From contig CAJQUW010004456.1 in NCBI GenBank assembly GCA_907163375.1, positions 186,001 to 250,000 of the forward strand: 64,000 bases of DNA. Direction: 5' to 3'. How positions within the stretch are numbered: the stretch's first letter is position 1; each line of letters starts with the position of its first letter. The notes below the pieces were generated by a model, which was given only the letters and a program-made list of their open reading frames with translations, made no database searches and was not told the origin of the DNA. This DNA comes from Prostheceraeus crozeri (lineage: Eukaryota; Platyhelminthes; Polycladida; Euryleptidae). Both the position numbers and the translations under genes were made by a program. Positions 47,205 to 60,100 of this stretch are shown here, one piece after another.

Positions 47205-48820
47205 ATTGACATTTTCTTTTTTTGGTGATATTTTTTTCTTTTTCTCAAAATTTGGCTTATTTTATTGTAGGGTTTTTTTTGGTGCACCATCATGGATGAT
47301 AGATGGTCTTGGGGGCTAAGAGTCGTTAGAAGAAACGTTGTCAAAAAATCGGCTGAAAATTCCCATTTTTTCGGGATTTATGACTATGGCAATATTTTAT
47401 AACTTTTGCTGTTTTAACTCTGGCTGCGTTATCGCCCGTTCTGAACCGACTTTCATAATTTTTTTCATATTGATCCTTATGGTCTCTTATTTTCGGTCAT
47501 CATAAATTCAAATCAATTCAAAAAGTTTTCTTTATGAAGAATTGAGCTGAAAGCAGAAAAAGTGCCAAAAAAGCCTGTTACCCTGCATAGGTGCTCTGTC
47601 TTAGGGAAGAAATTTCGCTGTGATCTACTTAAATTATAGAGTTATGTATCATGTGAAAGCGCATGAACCGTGTTTTCAACCAGACTATAATTCAAGATTT
47701 ACATTTACATTGATTTGGGATCTTTCTTCAATTAGCCTTTGTCCTCCAAAAATTTTCTTCCGACCGATACACATTTCTCAACTCAGAATTTTTGCTCAGA
47801 TGTTTTTTACTTTCTTTATATGACGAAATGCATCATTTGTAAGTCTATTTGTTGCATCAAAAGGAAAAAATTAACTATGGATCATCACAATTGGGCAATT
47901 GTGAAATTTAAAAAAATGAACTTATTCTTTCGACCAGACTTTTCATTCTTCTCAAAATTTCAATTTGATGCTGAAGGCACATCTTTAATCCGAATCTCAT
48001 GAAAACTCACAGAATTATTGAGAACCACAATGTAATCAGCATGCGAATTTTTTTTTTTGAAAAGAATGACTATCATTTTCAAAATCTCAAACTGCAGAAA
48101 ATGTCCATCTGACCGTGACCATAAAATTATCGGTCATAGAAGACACCATGGTAGCCTATAGTGGAAATTGCCCAAAATGCTGCAACATAAAATGGAATTA
48201 GCCTAGTGATGAGGTGAGCACCTTCTGATGTAAAACCAGTTGGAAGGAGATGAGAACGGTTTAGATGTCATGTCCAACAAATTCTCCCAATTACGAAGCA
48301 TACAACGATCAATTGTTACCAAAGCCCACACAAACTGAGTTGATATCGAAGGTAAACAATTTGACGCTTACAATTGTTGAATCTCATTACAAGCACTAAA
48401 TTAGATTGGCGTGATGGACCGCAGGCAGTGTGCCGTGTGGATAGAAAGAAACTCACTTTCTTTAAATCAACAAAAATTTGTGATTTCAAGAAATGAGTTG
48501 ATTAGAAAGTAAACGCAGCCAAATTGGTAACATCGGCTGCAAGTTGTCAATATAGTGTTGTGTGGCCCAAGCACGAAATTCAAAGAATATATAGATTATG
48601 GAATCTGTCAGACGAATTTATGAGAGTGTTCCCAAAGAGAATTTTTTCAATTCAAAAGTTTAATTTAAAAAAGGAATCAATTTCCGCATGAATCAATTGC
48701 AACAGCGCCAACTATATTTCCCTGTGTCTATATATTTAAGCTATAAGAGGCTTGTGCATTCATGAAAGCAACAGTACAATCAGATTTGTAGCTACCTACT
48801 ACGATCAACATTTATGCTTA

Positions 48821-49609
48821 CCGTATTTCTTTGAATATGAGACGCCATCGAATAAGAGACGCATCCGTGAGAGGAAAAAATTAATAAGAGACGCCATTGA
48901 ATAAGAGACGCATGTACAAAAAATAGACTGCTATAGACATATTAGATGCAGGCTATTGTAATGTGGTAGCTACATCCGCCTGAGCGATTATTAGGCCTAC
49001 TTATCTTAGTAAAATAAGTCAGTCTACTAGTAAATACCGGGTATCATGACCAATATTGTGTAATATATAAGGCTTCTTGTTGTTGTACATGCAGTACATG
49101 AATGTTGTACATACGCACATGCCGGCCTAATTAAGGTTACTTCGTCTACCATTTAAGGAGGCATTATACGGTAGCTTCCTCTGCATTTGGAGTCATGTAC
49201 CGGTCGTTAACTTTTGCTGTAAATACTACTTGATTATCGGTATTTTCGTTTCGGTAAATTCAGATCTAGTCTGTGTCCAACATGTACTGGTATATGAATG
49301 TATTAGATGAGTCTGCAAGATGTGCTACTACAAACCATAAAGCTCCTTTCATTTCCAAAATATCTGAATTATGATAAAGCGTATGCATGTAAGAAAAATT
49401 AGTGGCGAAATTTGCCTATGACATAGGCCTAAGTGAGGAATGCAAAGGTTACCTAAGAGAATTGTAACAAAAAACTAAGACATCTTTTTCTATTGAAAGA
49501 ATGAAAACTTGAACATTTGATAAATTTAAGAGACGCCCCTGAATAAGAGACGCATCAATCAGGGATCTGAAAAAAATAAGAGACGCGTCTCTTGTTCAAA
49601 GAAATACGG
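48821..49609. mobile_element. MITE with 25-bp TIRs and TA target duplication (Tc1/mariner-like)
   Basis: The 789-bp element starts CCGTATTTCTTTGAATATGA and its end, read in inverse, starts CCGTATTTCTTTGAACAAGA. GAGACGC follows in both, so the TIRs are about 25 bp with two mismatches. TA flanks both sides (48819-48820 and 49610-49611). Copies of AATAAGAGACGC repeat near both ends (about four on the left, three on the right), as transposase-binding subterminal repeats do. No transposase frame. TA duplication and TIR style fit a non-autonomous Tc1/mariner-superfamily element. Confidence 0.8.
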
Positions 49610-50894
49610 TATCTTGCTTTCAATATCATGTTCCATATATTTTTATGAGATTACCACGAAAATAAGATAATTTTGGCCAGACGCAAGAGTTTTCTTCCCT
49701 TATTGTCATGAGTAGGCCTACCATGTGTTTTTCGAAACCAGCTTGAGCTTATGTTGTTCCGAGAAAATAATTCATTTTTGCAGGAGCCTCCAATGCAGTA
49801 ATGAAATAATTAGATGCTAAACAAGTCTGACTTAGGGCCTTAGTAAGTGCTGTAGAGAATATACCAGTTTTTTTCCACCTGCCCTGGCAAAGATCAGTTT
49901 TTCCTATAAAATTGCTAAGCCTGATTCTGGGTTCAGGATCGCCAAGTTGAACTTTTATCAAAAAAGGGACTAAAAATTGCCGGTGTCAATCAGTTCCGAG
50001 TCCAAGTTTGGTGCCGTTATATGATTCCAGCTCAGCGGTTGCTGGTCTCGTGAAACTAACTGACCACCCATTTCCATAAACCGACAACGACCGCTTTTAA
50101 CTTTTGCTACAAGCATGAGATGCAAGTAAAAAGCATAGACTATTTCTCGATCGCCGGTTTATAAATTTATATAATTGTTTTATTAACTACCTGATGGCTT
50201 TAGTCACTGATCTAATATGATCATATTTATGCAATAATGCTCAGAACCTTGCACATCAACATCATTATGCAACTGTGATTATGATTTATATTACTTTTGG
50301 AAATGTACGCCTTTATCCTTACTATTACTATAAGTCACGATCTTGATGTTTTACGAAATAGATATTCAGTGCAGGTGCTTTAGCTTTAATTCACTTCCGA
50401 GGTTGCCGACACATTTGATAAGTTGTTCGATTGAAAATATACGATGGAAAATGCTGGAACAAAATAAACAGAAAGGGCAGAACACCAAACAATTTTTTTT
50501 GTTTTAAAAGGTTTTGTAACATAATATTTAGAAATATTGTAGAGATATCTCCAATTTTATGCGAACAACGATTAAAGAGCAGAATCATAATTGAACTTAG
50601 TAATATTCAACAGTAGCTAATCAAATTAAGAAAATTCAATTGTTTTTAATAAAATTCTTAGAGACTCCGCGACTAGGAGGATGTCGACTGATATTTGATA
50701 ATCAACCGAAGCTTTGATAACCGATTCTACTGGGTTTTCATCCTAATAATTCCCGACATTATGCAGTTACTGATGCACCGTTATTGATCAATCAAAGGAA
50801 AATAAGTTCGAAATATTAAATAACAAATTTCTCTTGAATCAAATGTACATAAGGATTAATATATATATACAGGATAATATGAACAGGAATTCTT

Positions 50895-50900
50895 TTTATT
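50895..50900 (-). terminator. Candidate ARX-like poly(A) signal
   Basis: AATAAA on the minus strand, only five bases after the stop codon. If used, the 3' untranslated region would be extremely short. A later signal is equally possible. Confidence 0.3.
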
Positions 50901-50905
50901 TCTCT

Positions 50906-51169
50906 TTACTCGCTGTACACTTCTGAACGTTCTGTCTGTGACTGAATCAAAAGCCGAGTATCAGATGAGGATGGAGAAAAAGTTGAGCCCAAATAATGAA
51001 GGCTATTGTAGGGGAAAATGAGTGAGTTGAAAGGCAAGAATTTGCCCATTATCATTGCAGAATGAGGGTTTAAAGCAGGTGGATGAAAAAATGCTGGAGA
51101 CAGGGGCTTCTCGGACAAACCACATTTCTCTTTCTTTCGCCATTTCGCCCTCCGATTTTGAAACCAAAC
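50906..51169 (-). CDS. ARX: ARX-like exon c: recognition helix and C-terminus
   Basis: Acceptor ATTACAG at 51176-51170. Encodes [16 protein letters not shown], the DNA-recognition helix with Gln50/Asn51, then an 87-residue total ending [12 protein letters not shown]. The tail is proline/serine/phenylalanine rich ([28 protein letters not shown]). The last 20 residues sit where the OAR domain usually is but keep at most faint likeness ([17 protein letters not shown]). Confidence 0.95.
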   Translation of the reverse strand, partial: VWFQNRRAKWRKKEKCGLSEKPLSPAFFHPPALNPHSAMIMGKFLPFNSLIFPYNSLHYLGSTFSPSSSDTRLLIQSQTERSEVYSE

Positions 51170-54100
51170 CTGTAATGAGAGAAAACCGCAGATTAGAAGT
51201 ATGAGGATGGTATTCCCACGTTAGTCAGGGATAATTCTGATTTGATCGGAAAGGTCTAACTCTGAAAAAGAAGTTGCATTTTAGTTTTGCAAACTTAATT
51301 GGACATAATAGGACAGATTGGTTGGCGGACCTTTAAAAGCAACTTTCGTAATTTGAAAAGCAGTCTAAAATGCAACAAACGTAAAGGAAACATAAGCAAG
51401 GCCTACCAAATCAACCAACTTTCTTTCTAGTTCATCAAAATAGATTTACAACAAAGTAGAGTTCATGAAACAGCTTAAAATGCTATAAAATTTATAGATT
51501 TGATGCCTTCCTCGATGACATGCATATTTTACTTAATAAATGTTTTGTTCCGGACTTCTTAATACTTAGGATGAATATATTAACATAAATCAAGTTCGGA
51601 TTCCGTATATGTAAACGTTTTTAATTGATTCATGCCGTTTATTCTTTGCTATAATGACTATATTCTTGCTCCGTCGATTTGGTGATGAGATAATAATCTT
51701 TTAAATACATTTGCACTATTGATTGTCCTCTCCTTCCAGTGTTTCAACATTTCGTGACCATTGATCATGCAAGCTTCTATCATATGTAAATATCATTATG
51801 TATCACCGCATCGTCGTACCCCATCATCTTGTATTCATTATAATTTTTCAAGCAAAACAAGCAAAAGTTATCCACAATACAAAAGGAATTGGCCAAAAGT
51901 CTTGTCTATCTAAGGAATATATTTAATTATATTCCATCAATTTCACTAAATCATAAATTTGATTGCATTTTCAAGTTATTGTATATAGTCTAGAAAACGC
52001 ATAGCTGTTATTCTAGCAAAAAGAATTGAAAACGTCATCTTGTAGAAAACCTAGTATAAGTCCAAGCATAGATTTATTACCAATCATGAATTATTATCTT
52101 ACGGCAGCTATTCAAAGGACTTTTTATGACAAATGTTAAAAGCATCGCCACCAACTCCCTTCAATGTCACAAAAATAAATCAAATCATCCAATCCAACAC
52201 AAATTGTTGCCTCTCTCTGCTATAAACTAGTGTCTTTAACATGGGCATATCCTCAAAATAATAGCGTGAGTTCAGGTGACCTTGATGAGCATTGAAGCTG
52301 TGACCTACAGTATCGTCTTCAAATGAGCTTTGAATCGGTGTCGTGATGATCCTTCCAAAATGCGACGGTTTATCTTAAGACTGGAAGGCAGCAACCTTTA
52401 GTTGTCGCTCCTTGCACCATTGAGTTAACATGTTGGAGTCCAGCATCAACTTGAAAGATTCGCTTCAATAAGGTGGAATTGAAAAAATAAGGTTTGAACT
52501 TGAACTCCGAAAAATGCCTTTTACATTGACAAATGAATTGAGTGAAGTGGACCTTTAATCTTTGAGCTCCTTATCTAATGGTGTTGTGATAATTCATCGA
52601 GTCATCCAAAGTGAAGCTTGCTTTGTCTCTCGATAGCATTGTTTTAGATTGATCATAATTGACAATGAAGTCAGGAAAGTCTAAACGCTTGACTTTGTCT
52701 CCGAATCTAATGACTTGTTTTAACTGTAATTTGTAATGGTAAAATCGGAATAATCGGTTTATCCAAAGGACATGTTCAAGTTTAAATTACTCAATCAATC
52801 AGAGAAACAGAGGTGCGGTCTCGCGGAATTGAAAGATGAAAGCAATAATTGGCAATTACACAGTTAGGCCACTGTGAACATCATCATCCATCATCACGAG
52901 CCGTTGTTGTCCCACTGCTGGGTGATGGCCTCTCCTTTCCTCCTCCATCGAATGTGATCTTCTCTGCCAGTCTCCTCTAATTGTCATCGATTTCCTGTAA
53001 CTTGTCTCTCCACCCTGCCAATGGTCGGCCCCTTTTCCTTGTTTCTTCGTGAGGTGTCCACTCAGTCAGCGTCTTAGTCCATCTTTCATCCTTGAGTCTC
53101 ATCACGTGACCAGCCCATCTCCATTTCGACTCCTTAGCTGTTCTTATAATGTGTCGAATTTTTGTTTGACTTCGAATCCACATGTTTGTTTTTCGGTCTC
53201 TTTTTGTTATTCCCAACATCAGTCTTTCCATGACTCTTTGTGTCACCAATAGCTTTTGTTCCATTTTCTTAGTAAGCGTCCACGTTTCAATCCGTGTGTA
53301 ATTGCTGGGAGTATGCATTGGTTGAAGATTTTCTTCTTAAGACAGATCTATTATGGGAAAAGTCAGGTTAGTGCACTTCGAATGAACAATAATATACAAT
53401 AGAAACTCAATAAATACTTAATAAGTGTAGCCAGAAGCGTTCACGCCGGTCATCGAGTAATATAAAAGAAAGAAATAATACTTAGATGGCGTACCGAACA
53501 ATAAAACATATTTACAATCTTTATACAAGACATACCAGAAAAGAATAAACATAGAAGGGGTTCATCAGCAAAATGACCAGCTAGGTCGCGTTTCGGGTCC
53601 TTTAACATTTTGTACGCTCAAACCCTAGCTGGCGGACCCCACACATGACTTAACAATGATGACACTCTTAAATGAAGCCACACAAAATACAAAATTCTCT
53701 GGCTGACTGCAAACCAAATTTAAACAAAATTAAGAAATGCTTTTTGAACAGTCTCTCCATACATTTGATTAACTTGCAGGCTTCATATCCGCGTTTCACA
53801 AAAACTTCAAACGTGCTTTTAACTTTAACAATGGCATACGGCAGATGAGAACATATCCTAAGGTAACGAAGAACTTGACTGGCAAAGACATTCGCACCCA
53901 TATGAAGAGGAAGAAGACTGTTGGGAAAAGTGAAAACAATAACATCGAAATAAAATTGCTCAACCTTATGAAAAACTGATGTATGTAAACCATCACTACA
54001 AATATTAAGCTTGACATCGAGATATTCTACTGAGGTGTTATCCGTCCCATTTCTCTCAGCCTTCAAATCCGCGGGATAAATCTTAGTCAACAAAGTGTCA

Positions 54101-57100
54101 AAATGTTTATAATTGAAAAGACATATATCATCGATGTAACGTGTGGTGCAAGACATCAATCTAGCTAATCCGAATTCGGGATTTTGCCATTTTTCAAAGT
54201 TTCGTAATATTTTCGAAAGCTAATCCATCCTTGTTGACATCGTCTACTTATTTCTGGTGTGATGTCGTAATTGGGTCTCACTTCTTGACCTAAGTAGACG
54301 TACTTGTATACTTCTTGGATTTCTTCGTCTTTTAGGATAACCCGCATTTTGGTAGCAACATTGCATATCCCACTGTATCCCACCATTGTGTATCCCACTG
54401 TGTAGCCCACTGTAAATCTAGGGCATATTGCTTAAACCTTGATGCAATAGCATGAAAATGCGATCAAAATAGCGCCTATCAGAGAGACATTGATGCGGAA
54501 TCGTGCCTTGCGATGATATTGAGTAATATTGCATGAAAATATACATTTAGTGACTATCAAATCCATCAAAATACCAGAAAGACACTAATGAAAGCTAGAA
54601 ACATGCGATTGAAGTCCATGCTTTCAGTTTTTTCTCCTTTTAACGTCTTCTTTTCCTCTTCTGTTGAGGGTTGGACGATGTGAGACTTCTCCATCGAGAA
54701 CGGTCCTGAGCATCACTCGCAGGTATTCCCAGTTCCACAACGTCCTCATTAACGATTTGGAGCCATGTCTTCCACGAGGACGGGAACCTTCGACCATCAC
54801 GTCGAGCACCTGCCTGATTGGTTCATCTATATTTCGACGCTTGATATGGCCGAACCACCTAAGTCTTCGCTCTCTGATTGCCTCGTCTAACGGTGTGAGG
54901 CCACACCTGCTTGCCACGGCAGCGCTGTCGCTCCGATCAGACAGTGAAATGTCACTCATGTAACGAAGCATTCTTCTTTCACATGACCGGAGCTGTTGAA
55001 CCACATGTTGAGTGAGGTTCCAGGATTCACCACCGTAAAGAAGTAAGTTTAGATTGCATAATTAAATCTGATATCGAATGTAGATTTTTGAAAATTTCCA
55101 AATAAAGCAAGTTTTTTAACCCTAATTGTAATGAAAGTTTTCACAGCTTCTAATATTTAAATTGATATTACTCTACGGAAAAAACATAAACTTAGCGGTA
55201 AATTCTTAATGTTCAGGTAGCATGCGAGTGTAATTACACGTTTATTGAGCGTTTTAATGTCATTCAATTCCATCCTGTTTTCCATTACGATAACATCAAC
55301 ATGGGGTTTTTGGAAATAAGGAAAACAGGAGATTAAGATTATGACATGTAATAAGAAAATAGCAGCTATTACGTTTGAACTCTCCCTGATTGAATTAAAT
55401 GTAAATCCTGGGACAAATCGGCCTCGGGTCAAATTAGATAGAGTCAAATGTTATTATCCTTCTTAATGAATTTACCGATGGATCTACTGCACATTTGTGA
55501 ATTGTTTTTTGTATCTCATCAAACAGCCTGAAAGAAGATATCGAGAAGAAAATCATGCTGTTCTACTGGAGACTTTCTATGTGATTAAATGTAGCTCCAG
55601 TTGAAAAGATAATTCTCTACGACAATTTAGAAAAGACGTGGATGAAATTTTTACGACGCTGTCGTTTTTGTCGTAATTTGTACTTTCCCTATGGCTTTTA
55701 ATCGACGCACACTATAATTTAATTTTCACCAATTCTGACGTGAAGATAGATTGTCTGCCACTAGCTTTTGTTTACATACAATAAAATGCACAGTGCAAGC
55801 AGTATAAAGAAATCCGTCAATCAAAGTATAATTAATTAATGGATGGGTTTCGTGGGCCACTATTCTGCAAGGCTGGGACCCGAGTTCCCGGTCAAAGACA
55901 TTGACGAGAGTGCGCAAAGGAGATGAGGAAAAGCAATGGGTTACCGCAAGAGAACACTAAATTCAATTAATCAAATTTGCTAAGTTAGTGAAGAATGCTT
56001 CAAGATCGTCAAATGCTGTACTTTGTATCATTTCTAATTTTTCTAATTTACAACGATGCTCAGCATCGTCTGAGAAAATGTGTGCAATTTAATAAGAGAG
56101 AAATGCCTCACTCTCTTTTTCACTTAATCACTCTAACCTGTTTGCAGTTTTTATATAATAATACATAGAATAATTAAAGATATGTGAGAATATAAATGAT
56201 TAGGGGCGGGTTCAATCAGTCCTAAACTAATGAGTATTTCATTAAGTCAAATTCAGATACTTTAGTTTCATGATAGCAAAAATACAAATACAAGCTGATT
56301 CAAAGGTTCTACAGGAAAATACATGTACATGATTATAAGATTACATATTTTTAACGCATTTTGACGATCTACTTATCAACATGTGAGAATAAGACGTTCT
56401 GTTAAAGCATGGCGTTCTGTTTTTCAATCATTACATTGCCAAAATATTTTAAAATTTCATAAATATCCGCTTGATTTCTAAATTATGAACAAATGTTTCG
56501 CAAAATGGCTTACTAAATGCTGGTAGGCATACATATTTACAATAAATCATATGTAAAGGTAGACCAATAAAAACTGAAGATAATACTGAATAGATATTTT
56601 AATATTTTCGGCTTGAAAAGCTGCGATTTATCGCAACCTACACATCTTTATTTATCAATATTCATCCGGTGGCTGTACATTACCTGTAAGTTAATATGTA
56701 GATCTAATTAATCATGTTGCGATATTGCACACATTTATGTATTTACAGGGTAAATATTTCTTATATACGTCGTGAAGGAAAACAATAGCGCTTGATACAA
56801 TAGAAAAGGAAAGAATGTGGACAGAGCAAAAATCAGAATCCACAATATAAAACATCAGATTATTTCATGTGCATGGTGCATGAATCTGTAGCGGATAAAC
56901 GATTGTAAATAGGAAATTACATATAGAATTCAATCTTCCGAGATGTAAGCAAAAATACAGCTCTCCCTCAATTTAGACGATTTCCGTGACGAAACGCGTC
57001 GGGGAACTTTACCTTATGAAATGAAAATATCGTCTAAATTGAGGGAGAGCTATATTTTTGATTACATCGCGGAAAATTGAATAATAAACCTCCCGTATAA

Positions 57101-60100
57101 GACAACGAAAGATCTGCACATAGAATCTTCAGGCAGTCAACTTTCTTGACAGGTAGCCTTCTACTTATACTACCAGAACAAAGTCTACATGTATATGTAC
57201 AATGTACATGGTTGTATGTAGGAGTCCACAGGAAGTTTTTCAGATGACCAGCATGCTTAGCCTCAGTATTGTCAAACACAGGCCTATTGTCCGACAATTT
57301 CCAAAGAATCTCCGATGCTATGGCGACTCCACTATGGATATATTTTAACTGTTTCAATTGTTTTCGTTTGTTTGTAAAATATTTCTTTTCTGCACCTCAA
57401 GGAGATAGCCTGATCTGGTAATGGACATTGAATCTATCATATTTAGCGGTAAATGAAACAAGTATCTGACAATGGTCGAAATATATTGCAACTTCAAATA
57501 TATTCTCATGCAGTGCAGGTTTTCCGTTCAATCGCGATGTCGGTCAGAAAATAAAGTGACTTTTCTACATGTACGTCAACATTTCTTACGGGCTTAAAAC
57601 ACTATTTCTTATAAACTGTAGACAATTATAATTCGTAATATCCGTTATCGGCAGGTGACATCAAAACAAGAAGCAGCCCATTCTTTCTGTGCTCGTGCTT
57701 GATGTGCAATTCTTTTCTAGCCTTGCAGTTCACACGAAACGACACTGTAAAATTCATCGTTCAATGTGCATGCTCGCATCATATTATTTGGGACTTGCTC
57801 ATATTGCACTACAAAAATCGATATTCCGCATTTACTGTTTAATGAACAATATTCTGAACAGAGGAAAGTGTTTGTCCCTGCCTAGTGCATCGATATCATC
57901 AGATTCATATATCTCATACTGCATCTCATACTGCATTCAGTCACTATTATTGGAATATTACAATCAACTGCTAATACAATAATTCTCCTGGCATTCCTCT
58001 ATATTTCATATTAATCAAGATTAAATAAATAAATAATATTAATTACAAAAATGCAGAATCAAATAATTCAAAAGAAATCGAATCTGTGATGTTTTGATCA
58101 AGAATGCCTGCATGCGATTCATTTTAAGCAGCTCAAGGTCTGTTATAACCATAGAATCAGATTGTTTGAGCGTATCACTTTGTTAAAAGTGCAAATTGAT
58201 TCAAAGCGATGGAACATGCAGGAACTTACTAAGTGGGCAAAAAGAAATATCTAATGTCTTACAGAGATAGGAAAAACGGTCGTGCGTCCCTTGCGGATTG
58301 CTGTGAATTCCTTCAAAATGATCCGAACGCCACGATTTCTTCAGATTCGAAGAATTCAGATCATTGTGCAAAAGTTGTCTCGATAATGTTGTCCTTTCCG
58401 ATCATTATTAAAATAAGTTACCAGGCGCACGAAAAAACGTTCCCAAACTTCTCTGTTGAACTTGACATCGACTGTGTCTCTGCTGTGTGACCCTGTTGAT
58501 AACAGTCAATGAAACTTCGCACAGTTTGGCGTGTTTAATGTGGAACTGGCTGCTCATTGTTCGACTGCTATGGTATTATGTCAGCAGATGGTACCACTTC
58601 ATTAACGTTGCATGTTCCAATGTTTCCTTTCTAGTCATAGAAATAAACTGTTTATCTGAGGTTCGCTAGAATGGAAATTGACTCAAGGTCGCGGCACATC
58701 CGGGGGAACTAAGTTGGGGCATGAAGAACCAATTAAAAGCTTCGATTGTTTTATTGTTGTCAATTTCTATGTTCCTAGTCAAGCAGAAGAAAAGACGACC
58801 TGTCTAAGTCTGTGGTTGTAACCTACCAACGTTTACAGGTTTAATGCATAGCAAAGTGAACGTTGAATTGCTGAGTAATCGCAGTCATTGAATGTTTCTC
58901 TTGAATTACACCGAACAAATATTTAGTTACGATATAAGAAAGCGATCAATTAAACGTTTCATAAAATGTGGAATTGTTTACTCCTAAATGTTCTGAAACC
59001 TGAACAAACAGACAACCAGTGGAATCAAGTGTACACAATGGAATGTGAATGATGTACATTCACGAATTTCAGATCACCGTAAGATCATTTGAACATAGCT
59101 ATCAAATTTCACAATTAATGAGTAGGTTCACAAAAAGGTGATAATGAGGTAGTAATAAATAATCATAACTATGATAATGATACAAAAATAAGAGGTAGGT
59201 AACACAACATTACTCAATTTGCGACATGTGTCATCCGACAAATTTATGGATCGTCATCAACATTGCAAAAAATTGACAGACAATCCAAAAAAAGATCAAG
59301 AAATTTGTTAATTACCATTAATCGTGCACGATTTGTAATGGATATCTGATTTTATTCTATACAACTGAAAAGTGCATGCCTATTAATGAATTCTATATTA
59401 TATTTACTAAATATTGATGAGAATAATTGATAATTTATGTATCACACGAAGTGATCAAAATTCATCGTAAGTCGAACCACTAGCCGATGCACTACAGACC
59501 GCAAACTAAGTGCAAATTGTCTTTCGAGTTATGGTTATCAAGTTTGTCCAGTGTGCAAGAGATTGCACAATAATGATAAGGTAAACAAAGGTGTCTAAGA
59601 ATACATGTTGAAAATATGAATCGCTTACATTAACATAGCTTGCTTTCATTTGACGAGATCTGTGTTTGATTGAGCCAGATAGTATTTTTCAAAAATCCTC
59701 AACTCATCAAAATTTATTAAAAAGTCAAGGAATTTGGGAAGGTCAGTTTTCTTACATTTGCAGGATAAAAAGTGAATTTCAATTCATCTTAAAAGACGTG
59801 TGAGGTTAATAAAGGTAATAAATTGTGATCACTTTTAGTTGAATTCGCTTTGCTAAAGAAACTGCTCTTTTGATTTATTTGTTTTTTCAGATGTTTCAAC
59901 ATAATGACATGCGATTTAGGGTTCACTTGCATGTAAATAATTGCATGGGGCCATTGCGAAAGACATCGCAATACTTTTGCTACACCTGGACTCGCACGTC
60001 TTGGGCCAAGAAGTGATCAAACGAAAGAGGAGATCAACACGAGTCTCATGGTATTACTCCCATTCCCCGAAATTGCCTCAAAAATGCATTCTAAATAATT

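Larger units (their letters stand above)
42728..50905. other. Intergenic region between POLA1 and the ARX-like gene
   Basis: About 8.2 kb separates two converging genes. A first candidate poly(A) signal for POLA1 (AATAAA) is at 42973-42978. Other contents: a cluster of ATCGCGGA words with partial inverse copies (45560-45660), two local direct-repeat pairs (45861/46213 and 46921/47100), and a MITE (48821-49609). No protein-coding or RNA gene recognised. Confidence 0.75.
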
